Shown here: positions 31,738 to 44,244 of the stretch, one piece after another | Position numbering within the stretch: position 1 is the stretch's first letter | Layout of the letters: each line of letters opens with the position of its first letter | From: Chinchilla lanigera | Lineage: Eukaryota > Chordata > Mammalia > Rodentia > Chinchillidae | Reading direction: 5' to 3' | Assembly: GCF_000276665.1 (NCBI RefSeq) | Contig: NW_004955477.1 | Coordinates: 5,718,179 to 5,782,178 of the forward strand | Length of the DNA stretch: 64,000 bases | Position numbers and translations under genes: made by a program | The notes under the pieces: generated by a model | Databases searched by the model: none | What the model saw: the letters and a program-made list of their open reading frames with translations, nothing else | What the model was told of the DNA's origin: nothing

Positions 31738-33845
31738 GTGAGTACAAAACTTCAAAAAAATTTTTTCTGCTGCGTAGTTAAATGGCTAAAAAAAATGCAT
31801 GCGGGCTGTCATTGTTAGAAAAGGCTTATCTTCTTAAGAAAAAAGGCCATATGGTCAGCAGGTGACATTTGGATTTTATACTTCAACCTGTACGAGCAGG
31901 CTCATATCACCTTTTTGTTACATTTTTTAAAAAATTTGGCTCCTCAGTATCCTGAAACATATTATTGAGAACACAATTTCCACATGTTTTCCTTTCTCTG
32001 ATTTGTTGCTAGTTTTAAAAGGGTCTTGCCTTATCTCAGTGACACACATTGGGCACCTATTAGGGCACGTGGTGGCATGTAATTGCTCAGATGGCGATTG
32101 CTTCTTAAATTGATTGGCTGGGCAAAAAACTATTGAAAAAGTGCTTTCCTGGATTACCCTCTTAGTAAAAGCCAGTTGGTGTCACATATTTAATGCATTT
32201 TGGAGTCCAGGCAACAACAAAATTCCATGGTTTTGATATCCTTAGAAAAAGAAAACTTTAAACACCATAACTGCCTTGTGATCTACTTAATCCATTTAAT
32301 GCTTTAAGTTTCCTAGAGAAATCAAGGGAAGGAAATCTGAGAGCTTCTGAAGTGGTTATAGCCTGTGTGCAGGTGATGCATGAAACACTCTGCATGTTCT
32401 CTGCCTTTAGCACCGTGGTGCTGGCAACTAAGTTTTACTACCTAATTTTATAACCTTGTTTGAAACACTTTATATGTGTTCCAGAATTCTTTTTAAGGTC
32501 ATTGGATCAGTTCTTTTGCCCTGGTTGGCACTTTCTTTTAGATAGGGACCTTTAGCAGCGCTATTCCATCTGGGCACAAATGTTTATGCTTGTTCCTGGT
32601 GTGACAGAAGGCATTTGGGTTGCATGGCTGTTTTGCCATAAGGAATGTGAAATGTAATCAACAATTTATCAAGCTAAAGAAGAAGGAAGACTATTTGCTA
32701 CCTACCAAACCAATTTTGCTAGCTATATTCTGTGTTGGAAGTCAAATATTCTGAGTGGCTACTTGGGTACATGTCAGTGGTGAGATTAAAGAGGAGGATT
32801 ATTAAAGGAATAATATTTTTGGGATATAGAATTAATTGCACGAAGTCTGCAATTCTTTATTGCCTCTGAATTCTAAGGAGAAGTGTTACCTCGTTTATAT
32901 TGGCTCAAAAACAAACTAAATATGATGCCATTCAAAAGAAGTAAGTCCAAATAATTTATGAATATACTTACCATGTTGAAATAAAATGAGGGTCAGACTC
33001 CACAGAGTAATCTCTTTCTAAAACATGGGAGGTGGACTCTGGTTTGTTTCAAACATGTGACCCCTGCACCCCTTGACTCTCCATTCAGTGCTGGCTCCTC
33101 TACAATCATCTTGCCTTCTGCCCATCCTAGGATTTCCCAGCCTCTTGGCCAATTCACCTTCAGCCAGTCAATTAGTCAGTAGTTATCCAGCTGAATGATC
33201 CTGTGACAGGTGTTTGCTGGGCTTTTCCAGCTGCACCAACACAGTCTCAAACCCAGCAAGAGATTCAGAAGTCAGTACCTGTCCAGAGGTGATGAGCTTT
33301 TTGCCCAGGAGCTGACTACTTGTACCTCTTTATTTGCACCCTGGTGTATGATAGCCAAAGAGCCCGCCCTCCAGCACTTCCCCTCCTCCAGGCCCCATTT
33401 GCACCTCCATTTCAGGTCTCCTTTGGGAAACTACTGAGTTCCTGGGTTAAAAGTGCGTATAATTTCAAAAATCTTTTTTGACATTTGAAGCACAGACCTC
33501 CTATCCATGTTCTCTTACCCACTACCCTCATTTGTAATCTTCCCATCTGCTACCAAGATACATTACCGGGTTAACCTTTTTAGCCTGTTGCATTTCCATT
33601 GCTGAATATTTGAGACTTAGTTTAGAGCCTCAGGATTTCAACTGATAGAAGTAAATTTACTTCTAAATTGTGGGATTAGAAACTTGCTTTCGAGTCAGAA
33701 ATAAGTACAGGTCCACCTTAGGCAGGGCAGGCAAACTCCCTGAGGTTGGAGATTGTCACAAACCACCATGCACAACCAGCAAACTGGCTTCAGAAGAGCC
33801 CAGTAGACCCTTGCTGAATGGACACGTTGACCCAAAGGATCCCCT
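31738..33845. other. Repeat-poor unique sequence
   Basis: AT-rich, no recognised SINE, LINE or LTR and no coding region. May hold conserved non-coding sequence, which cannot be judged without alignment. Confidence 0.4.
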
Positions 33846-33849
33846 CTTT

Positions 33850-33955
33850 ATCCTCTCCCTACCTCTTCCTAGGCTAATTGTGAATTTAAGTGAGATACCC
33901 CAAGGTAAGCACTTAGTAAATGCCAGCTATTATCATCACAGTTATTCTTTCTATT
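33850..33955 (+). mobile_element. MIR 3'-end fragment, sense
   Basis: AAGGTAAGCACTTAGTAAATGC followed by CAGCTATTATCATCA is the MIR 3' landmark (kept to short words here). Confidence 0.55.
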
Positions 33956-33959
33956 AACA

Positions 33960-36554
33960 TCATTACAGAATTAAGGCAACTGTTTCCAACTTTTAAAGAA
34001 AGCATTTAACTGGGTTGCAATGTATGTATTAATACTGTAGCAGCAATAATCCCTTTACTAGCGATAATCCCTGATTTTTCATTAAAAAAAAATCTTTCTA
34101 TGTTAATATTTGACTTTCAGAAAAAGGAGTCAATATTTTTCTCTGTTGAATTGGATTTCAAAGAATCCTTTTAGCAGAGCCTCCCTTTCCTAGGTTTTCT
34201 TTTTCTTAAGCAATAGACTTGTGGAAGTAATACCATAGTCCATGTCAGTGACCAAAGGTGACTCAATTCCTTCAACGGGAGAATGCTTGCAACTCAGTGG
34301 GTTTCAGTGGCTTAGTATCTAATGCAATGGAATTTAAGAATTAAGAATTCATGGATAACACATAATTAAGGCTTTAATATTTTCTCCAGACTCTTTAAAG
34401 TCTTATATTTTTGTACCACAGGGTATCCACTACTAAGTAAAATTAAATGATACTGTAACTTGACTATTTTACTTTGGTTCATGGAAATACCAAAGGAATA
34501 AAAGACAACTGAATTAAAGTGCTCATATTAAGTAAAGAGAATTTTAATTTTAAAATGTACTTAGGATAGTCATTCACTAGCTTGCTGTTCTCTAATGATT
34601 TATGCCTCTTCCTGCACATGTGAGTTTTCCCCACCAAGTCATGTTTTCTTAGTATTGTATGATTGGGCACTGTGACAAAAAAAAATTGTACTTTTCTTTA
34701 ATAAAGTTTCCTGTGGCCAGTCTATATTGTAATAGGGCAAGTAAGTACCTGAGCTGGCTTTCAGGCATAGCAGCTAGAGTGACTGGTTTTAATTGGCAGA
34801 ACGGAAACTCTCTCCTGTGCTTGCCTCTAGACTACAGACAGATATGGGAAAGCTGATGAAAATGTTCTAGGGAATGGGTCCCCCATTTCCCTGCTTTGTT
34901 TGCCCTTGAGATTTCTGTTAGTGCCCAGAAAGCCTCTCCTACAACAGTGCTTCTCCCAATAATGAGTGGTCTCTCCCCCTACAGCCTGCAACTGGAAGCT
35001 GGTGACAGGTGGGATTAGAATTCCCACAAATTAATCCCTCAATAGTTTCCATTGCCCAACCCCCACTAAAGACTCGGAGATCTTCCAAGAAGTGCCTGAA
35101 GAGAATCTACTAGGTAATCCTTTGTCATGGAGCACACTAATTAGTCACCATTTCCACTTAGAGGAAACTCAGGAACTTAGGAAAAACAGGAACACAGCTT
35201 TCCCATATAAACTCGCTCCTCCCCAAGCTTGCAGCAGACCCAGTTCAGAGCTGGAATTCTTCTGGAAATCCTTTTTCAGCCAACAGGGAAACATGGATTC
35301 TCCAAGGCCAGGATGTCTCCCTGCTATCATCCCAGTAGAACAAGAGGTAAAGGGGGATGCACAGGGGAGCTTTTCCTGTCACTTTGGATTTATATTGTGC
35401 TTGCTTGTATTTTAATGCAATGGAATTACATTAAACTATAAGGGATGAAAATTAGATTAAAGACTATTATCAAGAAGTCTTCGTTAAATGAAAATTTGGC
35501 AAGTGCCTCAGTTAACTTTATCCAACTCTGTACAGGAAATCTGGGTTTATGTTTCAGGAAGCCATTTCTAATCCAGCACAGCTCAGTCAATAGTGCATTG
35601 GGGATGGCAGAGAGGATGTCTGTTTGGGCCTCCAGGGTTGTCTGATGGCCCCGAATCAAAGGTGAGATTGACCTTTCTAGCAAAACAACCCCTTACTATT
35701 GTGAAGGCCCTGGGATGGCTGACTCATGAAAATCCACCCGTTGTAAGTTGGATATTTCCTACTTTAATAAGCACAGCCACCCTCTTGATTTTCTTTTACA
35801 ATTGGATTTGGGGAGTGGCATTTTAGTTAAAAGTGGCATATTGGTACAGTGTGAGGTATCTGGAGCAGGAGAGTGAGCAGGTCTACAAGGAACTTGTCTT
35901 GGATGCACAAGGCCAGGCTAGCATGCTGTGTAAGCTTTCCCATCTGTGGCACTCACTTTGTAGAGACAGATGGCCTTGGCAGCTGCAGACCAGCACCAAC
36001 TGCCTGAGGGGTGGCATCATTCACATTGGAGGAAAGAAAACAAGACATTTATAGGTCCTTTTGGGTGTCTGAGCTACAGGATGATGTCTCAGATCCACTG
36101 GGCCACTGCGTCAAGGAATAAGGTCAAGTGCCAAATGCAAGGACAGGGACCAATCTCCCTGAGACGGGAACTCACCCTCAACAGCAAGCATGTCCACAGA
36201 GTGGTGTCCCAAGTGAATGGGGACATGAAGCAACAGGAGATTAAATGCCATCTCCTTAACACTGCCAATCTGAAGTGACTTCTTAAAATTTATTATGAGG
36301 TGGAGTTCAGTATAAAGTATTTAAAATGTTAGGGACAGAAGGATCTCTATGGAATTGCTGAACAAAAAGGTATCACATAATAGATTCTCTAAACAGCTTT
36401 TCTTCTTGTTAAATAGAAATATACATAAGCAAATAACAAAAATTGGATTTGTGGTATTTCTGATGAGGATTGATTGAATTTCACCAATTTTTGAAAAATG
36501 TTGATGATATATAACTCATTCCAAACAACTCTACCAAGATTGATCTATTATCAG
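33960..36554. other. Repeat-poor unique sequence
   Basis: No interspersed repeat or coding region recognised; open frames up to about 107 codons lack motifs. Confidence 0.4.
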
Positions 36555-36570
36555 AAGTGGATTAGATAGG

Positions 36571-36677
36571 GGGTTGGGGCTGGGGATTTAGCTCAGCGGC
36601 AAAAGCACCTGCCTGGCAAGCGCAAGGTCATGAGTTCAGTTCCCGGTACCGGAGAAAAACCAAAAAAAAAAAAAAAA
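36571..36677 (+). mobile_element. Young ID-type SINE, sense
   Basis: GGGGCTGGGGATTTAGCTCA head (at 36,577), body with CTGGCAAGCGCAAGGTCATG, GGTACCGGAGAAAAACC end and a poly-A of about 16. Target-site duplication GTGGATTAGAT at 36,557-36,567 and 36,678-36,688, extendable by two A. Confidence 0.97.
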
Positions 36678-36710
36678 GTGGATTAGATTGAATATTCAAA
36701 GTGAGTGAGT

Positions 36711-36737
36711 GTTTGTGTGTGTGTATGTGTGTGTATT
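36711..36737. repeat. (TG)n microsatellite, short
   Basis: Interrupted TG repetition. Confidence 0.85.
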
Positions 36738-36889
36738 AAAGCTACTTTGTTGCTGCTGATGAATTTTTTAGAAATGTCATGAATAGAAATTATTATTGGG
36801 AAAACCAGGACTTGATTTATTTCCTAGTTTTCCAGATCATTTAAATTCCTTGTGCTTAAAACATAAATTGTATATACAATAAAGCACAT

Positions 36890-37045
36890 GCATATGGAGC
36901 ACTTTACAGTTTGCAAAGTGTGCTCAAATTCATTATCTCATTTGGGCCTTGTAAAAACCTGGAGTTAATAATCCAGGTGTGTCTGGTCACCTCTACCTGA
37001 CAAATCAGAAAACAGAGATATAGGCAGGCAGAAGAAGCAAAGTGA
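36890..37045 (-). mobile_element. MIR-type SINE, antisense
   Basis: GCACTTTACAGTTTGCAAAG, TCATTATCTCATTTGGGCC, AAACAGAGATATAGGCAGGC and AAGAAGCAAAGTGAC match the inverted MIR/MIRb core. Confidence 0.65.
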
Positions 37046-37063
37046 CAGGAGAGGAGGGTAGTT

Positions 37064-37138
37064 TAATATATATATATATATATATACATACATATATATA
37101 TTCATGTATATATGTGTAAATGTATATGTAGATATATC
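37064..37138. repeat. (TA)n / TACATA AT-rich microsatellite
   Basis: TA run followed by TACATA and TGTATA units. Confidence 0.93.
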
Positions 37139-37139
37139 T

Positions 37140-39358
37140 AACACTTAGAGATGAAATGTACATGATCTCTGATAGCAGATCAATCTTGGAAAGTTGTCTG
37201 AAACTCATTAGGTGCAATCATCAACAAACCTCCAGTGTTCCTTCCAACTTGACCCCTGTCCCTTTCAAAGTTGACCACCAGTCATCTCCTCCAACCACCA
37301 CCAAAGATGAGGCTCAGGCATGCCGCAACTAAAAAAAAATAAATCAGTACGAAAAAAACCTCTCACTGTTATGAGAGCAATAGAGAGTATTAATGTACAA
37401 GCACATATCCTGTGGATTCTCAAATAGCTTGCAGGTAGATAATTATATTTTGGGACAACTTCACGATGATTTGCATTGATCTTGGCCGGGGTTCCCAACT
37501 GTTTCCACATGTTATTGGCTGACCAAATTTAGTTTTCTGACCTCTTTCCACATACTTGCCAGATTTCCTTCCAGCAAGGCGGTGGTTTGTCCATCCCCTC
37601 ACCCAGCATTTATCAGGGGTCTCCCACAGGCTCATAATTGTGTAAGGTCTTGAGAAATGAAATGGTAGATGCTAGTTCTGATTTAAGGAAATATGGAGTG
37701 GAAGGCTAATATTCAAATCCAGTATAAATGTGTGTTTTACACAGGAGCTTAAAAAAGGCTTGGATAGGAATATTCTGATTCTAGAAAGCTGAATGACTTA
37801 GAGTTGTCAATTCCTCACTCTGAGTCACTCCTTTGTCTAAAAATAAAGGGCTGGGTGTGAATTTTTAAAGGTCTCTTTAAAACGCAAAATTCTATGATGT
37901 ATGGTGATGCTTATCTGGATTTGGAGTTAATGACAGAAATCCCCATAAAGCAGTGACTGCTGTGTATCAACCAGGCCTGCTGACAGTGGTGTTCACCCCT
38001 TCCCTTCCTGGATAAGGTTGTACATATTTGATCATCTTCGATTGACAATCAGCAGCTGCCCTGTGCCATTTCCTTTCCCTGCCCCCTCATCCGCATTTGC
38101 TCTCTCGCTGCTTCCCAAAACAAGCAAGAGCATTTGGAAGAGAGTTTTATTAATGGAAAAATGTATTTGAAAAACAGTCATTTTCTTTCCATAGTGTTGC
38201 TTATTTGCAGGAAGTAAACGCTGTAAATCCATGGATTTTGATTTTAAACATCAAATACAAACATTAGTTAACAAAACAAAGGTAGTTTCCTCACTGTTCT
38301 GAGATCCATTCCGGCAAATAGTTCTGGGATAGAAGCCACATACATGATGGTTTATTTTAGTTGCAGGTGTGGTTCACTTGAAGGCCAATTAGTCTGTTTG
38401 GAAACCATGGACATCCCGAGGACTTCCCTGCCCCCTCTTGGGGGAGTTCTCAGTAGGAGTCAGATTGGAAACTGTACGTTGCTGGGATAAAGTTAGAGGT
38501 CCCAAATGCACACCACTGGAGCAAGATCACATTCAGAAGAATCACAATTTTCCAAACCTATTTTTGGCTTCTTTCCAATTTGAAGCCAGCACTGACATTC
38601 TGTTATACTGTTTCCTGTTGTGGGCGGATTGATTTAATTTTTAATGACTGATTCACTGCCCATGGCTGTGTGTTTTCCTCCTGTTGAGCTGAGAATTAAG
38701 TCATGTTTCCTTTAAAACATTATTTTTTATATAAACTGAGTAATGTGGCGCTCAGCGTTGGAAACAAAGGGACATAGTCATATCCCTTACGAGGTGGTAT
38801 TTAACCTGTCACAAGGTTCCTAGGAAATGGCAATCATGTGACAGCAATATTCTCTAAAGAGGAGATGATCTCCTATACTCCAAGTGGTCTTTGTCTTAGT
38901 AGCTAGGCTCTGGCAGCCCCTTCTGGTCCATGAGAATTATAAATAAAACCATCTAAAAGTGTCCACAGGCAGCAGCAGGGAAGGTAAAAATCACAGGAGA
39001 AACCAAAAAGGAAGACTGGAGGGTAACAGGACTATTTATGGAGTCAGTCATGACGAAATAAGAGCTGAAGGAGCAGAAGCCAGGCTGTCGAGGGCAGGAG
39101 CCCAGGATTCTAAGCTAGCTCACTGCATGGCTGTCATCAAGTCATCAGCTTCTAGGATGTCAGTCTCCTCAGCTGCCCTAGAGACTCCTCTGCAAGGGTC
39201 TGGAATTCTCTCCAAGCCAGGGCCCTGGAGGAAATAGAAAAGTTCTAGCACAAAATTAATTGCTCAAAAAATATAGTCTAAGCTAGAAGTGAGGATACTA
39301 AAAAATACAAAGGATGGCAATTAGGTGTTGCTCTCTCTTGAGATGATCTGCTGTTTTG
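37140..39358. other. Unique sequence, nothing recognised
   Basis: 2.2 kb without a recognised gene or interspersed repeat. Confidence 0.4.
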
Positions 39359-39360
39359 TG

Positions 39361-39446
39361 TTTTGGTTTTTTTCTTGATGCCAGGGGTGGAATCCAGGCC
39401 CTAATGCATGCTAGGCAAGTGTTTACCCCTGAGCCACATCCCCAGA
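39361..39446 (-). mobile_element. ID-type SINE, antisense
   Basis: T-rich start, then the inverse of an ID body (CTAGGCAAGTGTTTACCCCTGAGCCACATCCCCAG in short words: tRNA-derived B box GGAATCCAGG and A box GAGCCACATC). Older, with a diverged B box. Confidence 0.88.
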
Positions 39447-39447
39447 T

Positions 39448-39682
39448 CCAAAACAATCTGCTCTTGTCAGTCCTGGGCTCTGAGCTTGCTGTTGCTGAGC
39501 ATCCGTGCAGAGGGAACACCTTGCACAAGGATGGCTGCTTACCAGCTGTCCCAGGTAAATGGAACTCAAGTACCAGCAGCCAGGAGCTCCAGCAGCCAGA
39601 CAACAGGCCTGGAGCAGCAACCTCCATTGCCCCCTGTACTGACGGGCCCTCATCAGAGATCCCAGTGCTGTGTTGTCAGATA
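39448..39682 (-). other. GC-richer tail between ID SINE and tandem array
   Basis: No coding motif. Contains most of the 90-bp segment (39,609-39,698) that is found again inside the L1 at 40,877-40,966. In the minus orientation it lies downstream of the L1 3' UTR and tandem array, so it could be L1 3' UTR, 3'-transduced flank or host DNA. Confidence 0.45.
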
Positions 39683-39698
39683 ACCAAATGCTGAATCA
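39609..39698. repeat. 90-bp duplication, copy 1
   Basis: Shares CAACCTCCATTGCCC, CTGTACTGA, GGGCCCTCATCAGAGATCCC and CAGTGCTGTG with 40,877-40,966; roughly nine differences, mostly transitions. Confidence 0.92.
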
Positions 39699-40035
39699 GA
39701 AACCTAAATACCAAGTCAGAAACCCAAATACCTTCTCCAGGAACCTGGGTACCATGTCTGCAACCCAAATATTGCATCAGAAATCCAAATTTCTGATCAC
39801 AAATTCAAGTACTGTATAACCAATCAGGATACTTTTTTTTTTGAGGCAGGATCGCACTATGCAGTTTAGGCTGGCCTTGAGCTCACTTTGTAGCCCAGGC
39901 TGACCTCAGACTCACAACAATCCTCCTGCCTCAGCCTCCCAAGTGCTGGGATTACAGGCGTGAACCACCACGCCCAGCTCTTGGGTACCTCTTTAAAAAC
40001 CAAATATCTGGACAAGAAACCAAGTACTACAGCTA
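39683..40035 (-). repeat. About 20-bp-period tandem array, interrupted by B1
   Basis: On the minus strand successive units resemble GTATTTGGGTTTCTGACTTG, GTATTTAGGTTTCTGATTCA, AAATTTGGATTTCTGATGCA and GTACTTGGTTTCTTGTCCAG: about ten diverged units, 18-21 bp each, split by the B1 at 39,833-39,979. It lies just beyond the L1 3' UTR. Confidence 0.75.
39833..39979 (-). mobile_element. B1-type SINE, antisense, inside tandem array
   Basis: Oligo-T start, CACTATGCAGTTTAGGCTGG, TTTGTAGCCCAGGCTGACC, CCTCAGCCTCCCAAGTGCTG and an inverted B1 head at the end. Confidence 0.95.
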
Positions 40036-40439
40036 AGCATTTGTAAAAATATTGAAATAAGAATTGTCTTTATTATTTTAAAGAGAAAAGGATAGAAACA
40101 AAATAACAAAAATAAAACAGCACAAAAACAATAAAAACTATACAGAATTTCAAAACAAGATGATAGAAAATTAACAATGGTTGTTGTATTATGTATTATT
40201 ATCTTCAAAATAGTTGCTCAGATTACTAGATATAGGTATGCAAGATCAATCAAACAAGTAAATATTAACTATTCCTTTCAATAAACCAATAGAAATTAGG
40301 AGTACAATTATCATAACTATCTTGTGTGTATATATATTTTTTCCCTTCCGTCCTTCTTTTCTCCTTTCCCTCATCCTAGTTAGTCATTCCTTTTGAGCAG
40401 TTTCTTTCCTTTCACAATATCTATTGTACCTTTCAGATT

Positions 40440-43400
40440 TTATTTACTTTCAGGTTCTTACACTAGGGAGACAATATGATGTTTACCCATGTGAGTCTGA
40501 TTTATTTCACTTAGGAGAATTGTCTCTAGTTGCAACCATTTATCTATAAAAACCTTGAGTTTATCTTTTTTATAGGTGAGTAATACTCCGTTGTTTAAAA
40601 ATACTACATCTTTTTTATCCATTCCTCAGCTGATGGGCATTTGGGTTGTTTCCAAGGTTTTGCTATGAAAATTGTGCTGCTATAAACATGGGTGTACACG
40701 TATTACTGTGTTATGATGTTTCTAATTCTTCTGGGGAAATACCCAGAAGGGGAATAGCTGGGTTAGATGAGACCTCTGACCCTAATTATTTGAGGAATCT
40801 CCAGATTGATTCCCAAAGTGGTTGCACCAGTCTACACTCCCACTAAGAGTGGAGAAGGGTTCCTTTTACCCCACAACTGCAGCAACAACCTCCATTGCCC
40901 TCTGTACTGATGGGCCCTCATCAGAGATCCCAGTGCTGTGCTGTCAGATAACTAAATACTGAATACAGCCCTCCCAGCATTTGTTGTTGGTTGATTTCTT
41001 GATGATAGCCATTCTTACTGGGGTGAGATGAAATCTCAGAGTTGTTTTAATTTGCATCTCTCAAATGATCAATAATGTTAAACATTTTTTCATGCATTTA
41101 TTTGCCACTTGTATTCCTTCATCTGAGAAGTATGTATTCATCTCAGATGTGCATTTTTTTATTGGGTCTTTGAATTTGGGAGGGTCTGATTTTTTCCAGT
41201 TCTTTATATATTCTAGATATAAGCCCTTTGTCAGAGGGACAGTTAAGTAAAATGCTTTCCCACTTTGAGGGCTGTCTTTTCATGCTATTGGTGATTTCTT
41301 TTGAAGCACAAAAGCTTTTTAATAAGAAGAGATCCCAGCTGTTGATTCTTTGAAGTGTTTCCCATGCAGTTTGGGTTTTCTTCATGAAGTCTGTCCCTAC
41401 CCCTATGTCTTCAAGACTTCAACCTACTTTCCTTTCCAGTAGATTTAGTGTTTTTGTTTTAATATTTAGATCTTTGACCCATTTTAACTTTAGCTTAGTG
41501 CATGATGATAGACATTTAATCTTTTGCATATAGACAGCTAATTTTTCCAGCATCCTTTATTAAAGAGGCTACCTTTCTTCCAGTGAACAAATTTGGCCTC
41601 TTTGTCAAAGATAAGGTGGCTGAGTGTGTTTGTAGTTATGTCCACATCTTCTAATCTGTTCCATTGGTCCTGAGGTCTGTTTTTTTTTTTTGCTAGTTTC
41701 ATGTTGATTTTATCACAATAGCTTTGTTGTATAATTTCAAGCCAGGGATTGTGATGCCTCCTGACTTGTCTTTGTTGCCTAGGAATGCCTTTGCTATTCT
41801 AGGTCTCTTCTGGTTCTAGATGAATTTTAGGAACATTTTCTGTAGTTCTGTGAGGTATGCTAATGGTATTTTGATTGGCACTGCATTAAATCTGTACAAC
41901 AATTTTGGAAGTATGGCCATTTCCACTATGTTAGTTCTTCCTATCCATAAGCAAGGATATCTTTCCATTTTCTAATATCCTCTTTGATCTCTTTTTTCAG
42001 AGTACTGTAATTTTCACTCTGTAGATCTTTTACCTCCTTTGTCAGGTTGATTCCTAAGTATTTCATTTTTTGTATGCTATTGTGAATCGTGTGGTTTTCT
42101 TAATTTTTCTCTCAATCAGTTTATTGTTTGTGTACAAGAATGCCATTGATTTTTGTATGCATTGACTTTGTATCCAGCCGTACAATTGAATTTGGTTATT
42201 GACCAAATTAGGAGTCTTTTGGTGGAGTTTTTCAGGTCTTTTATGCAGAGTAGCATGTCATTCACTAATAATGATAATTTAACTTCTTCCTTTCCTATCC
42301 TTATACCTCTTATTTCTCTCTCTTCTCTAATTGCTCTGGCTAATGTTTCCAGAACTATGTTGAAAAGGAGTGGTGATAGTAGACATTTTTGTCTTGCTCC
42401 TGATTCTAGAATGAAGGCTTTCAGTTTTTGTCCATTTAGTACGATGTTGGCCATTGGTTTATCGTGGATGGCTTTTATCAGTTTGAGATAAAGACTATGC
42501 ATCCCAATTTTCTGTAGGGTTTTTATCTAAATTAGTACTGAGCTTTATCAAATGCTTTTTCTGCATCTATTGAGGTGATCATGTGATTTTTGTGTCTGGC
42601 TCTGTCAATATGGTATAGTACATTTATTGATTTGTGTATCTTGGACCATCCCTGCATTTCTGGGATAAACCTCAACTGGTCATGATGTATAATCTTGATA
42701 ATTTGTTGAATTCTGTGTCAGTGTCTTACTGAGGATTTTTACATCTATATTCATTAGGGAGATCGGCCTATAGTTGTCTTTTCTGGTTGAGTCTTTTTCT
42801 GGCTTAGGTATCAGGATAATACTTGCCTCCCAGAAAGAGTTAGGGAGTATTGCTTGCCTTTCAAATTCATTAAAGAGTTTGAAGAGTATTGGCATTAGAT
42901 CTTCTCTAAATTTCTTATAGAATTCAGCAATGACTCTATCAGGACCTGGGCTTTTCTTTGTTGGTAAGTTTTTAATTACATTTTCAATCTCATTAATTGG
43001 GATTGGCTTATTGGGAATTTTTATATCTTCTTGATTCAGTTTTGGTAATTCATACATGTCTAGGAATCTGTTCATTTCTTCTGTTTTCCATCCTATGAGA
43101 GTAGAGATTTTTGAAGAAAGTATTGATTATCTTCTGAATTTCCATAGGATCTGTAGTGATGTCACCCTTATCCTTCCACAACACATGAATTTGAGTCTTT
43201 TCTTTCCTTTTTTTGGTAAGTTTGGCTATGGGTTTATCAATTTTATTTATTTTTTCAAAGAACCAACTCTTTGATTCATTAATTCTTTGTATTGTTTTCT
43301 TGGTTTCCATTGTGTTAATTTCTGCTCTGATCTTTATAATTTCCTCCCTTATATAGTCTTTAGGTTTGTTTTGCACTTCTTTTTCTAGAAGCTTGAGATG

Positions 43401-43990
43401 GAACATTAGGTTATTTATTTGTGCTCATTCTGTTTTCCTGATGTGAGAATTGATTGTCATAAATTTCTCTCTTAGGATTGCCTTTATTGTGTGCCATAGG
43501 TCCCAGTATGTTGTATCTACATTCTCATTTAGTTGTAGATATTGACTAATTTCTTCCTTTATTTTATCTGTGACTCATTGATTGTTTAGAAGAGTATTAT
43601 TTAATTTCCATGTGTTTATGGAGTTTTTGTGGTTTCTTTTGCCATTAATTTGTAATTTCATTGTGCTATGGTCAGATAATTTGTATGGGATAATTTCAAT
43701 TCCTTTGCATTTACTTAAGTATGTTCTGTGGGCTAGTATATGGTATATTTTAGAGAACATTCCATGTGCAGCTGAGAAGAATGTGTATTCTGATGATGTT
43801 GGGTGGAACAGTCTGAAAACATCTACTAAGTCCATTTGTTCACTGGTTTGGTTCAGTTCTGATATTTCTTTGCTGATTTTTTGTCTAGTTGATCTATCTT
43901 TTTGTGACATTGGGTTATTGAGATCTCCAATTACAGTTGTGTTATTGCTTGTTTGATTTTTCATGTCTATTAATAATTGTCCTATATAGT
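40440..43990 (-). pseudogene. L1 ORF2 pseudogene (endonuclease / reverse transcriptase)
   Basis: Remnant of the L1 ORF2 protein, which nicks target DNA and reverse-transcribes L1 RNA. In minus-strand order: endonuclease C-terminal half (43,964-43,575) with SDHS preserved, but GDLN in place of the usual GDFN and KIYHIL in place of KIDHIL; a linker (43,406-43,050); reverse transcriptase fingers and palm (43,075-42,680) with KSPGPD, ILIPKP and NYRPISL; the active-site segment (42,502-42,116), where the YADD box reads LVNDM; and the C-terminal domain (41,385-41,143) with KSFCASKE, KRQPSKWE and SDKGLISRIYKEL. Stops and at least one frameshift (near 43,060) separate the parts. Loss of the endonuclease Asp and one catalytic RT Asp, the stops, and the 5' truncation all show it is dead. 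Confidence 0.93.
40877..40966. repeat. 90-bp duplication, copy 2, inside L1 ORF2
   Basis: Interrupts the L1: ORF2-type sequence runs to about CCTTTTACCCC (40,872) and resumes at CCCTCCCAGCATTTGTTG (about 40,969). Copy 1 lies 1.27 kb away at 39,609-39,698 in the same orientation. Confidence 0.85.
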
Positions 43991-44244
43991 TGGGTGTTCC
44001 TGTACTTGGTACACACTTATGATTGTTATTTCTTCCTCTTGAAGTTTTCTCCTAATATTTTCACAAATATTTAGTGGACTTCTGTACCACTTTTGATTAT
44101 TCTTGGTTTGAAGTTGACATTATCTGCATAATACCTCTGCTTTTTTCTGGGTTCCTGTTGCATGGAAGATTGTTTTCCATCCTTTGATTTTCAGTGTATG
44201 AATTTCTTTTTGCATTAAGTTTGTTCTTTTCTTTTCTTTTTTTT

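Larger units (their letters stand above)
39990..44240 (-). mobile_element. 5'-truncated L1, antisense
   Basis: About 4.2 kb LINE-1 on the minus strand: 3' UTR (about 40,390 to 40,000, starting with purine-rich GGATGAGGGAAAGGAG), most of ORF2, and truncation inside the endonuclease near 44,240. ORF1, the 5' UTR and the start of ORF2 are missing. Its 3' UTR module is shared with the composite at 7723-9960. A 90-bp foreign segment interrupts the ORF2 C-terminal region at 40,877-40,966. Younger than the L1M pieces by readability, but inactive. Confidence 0.92.

Noticed and set aside
42153..43956. Plus-strand open frames of 112-124 codons
   Set aside because: Antisense shadows of the minus-strand L1 ORF2.
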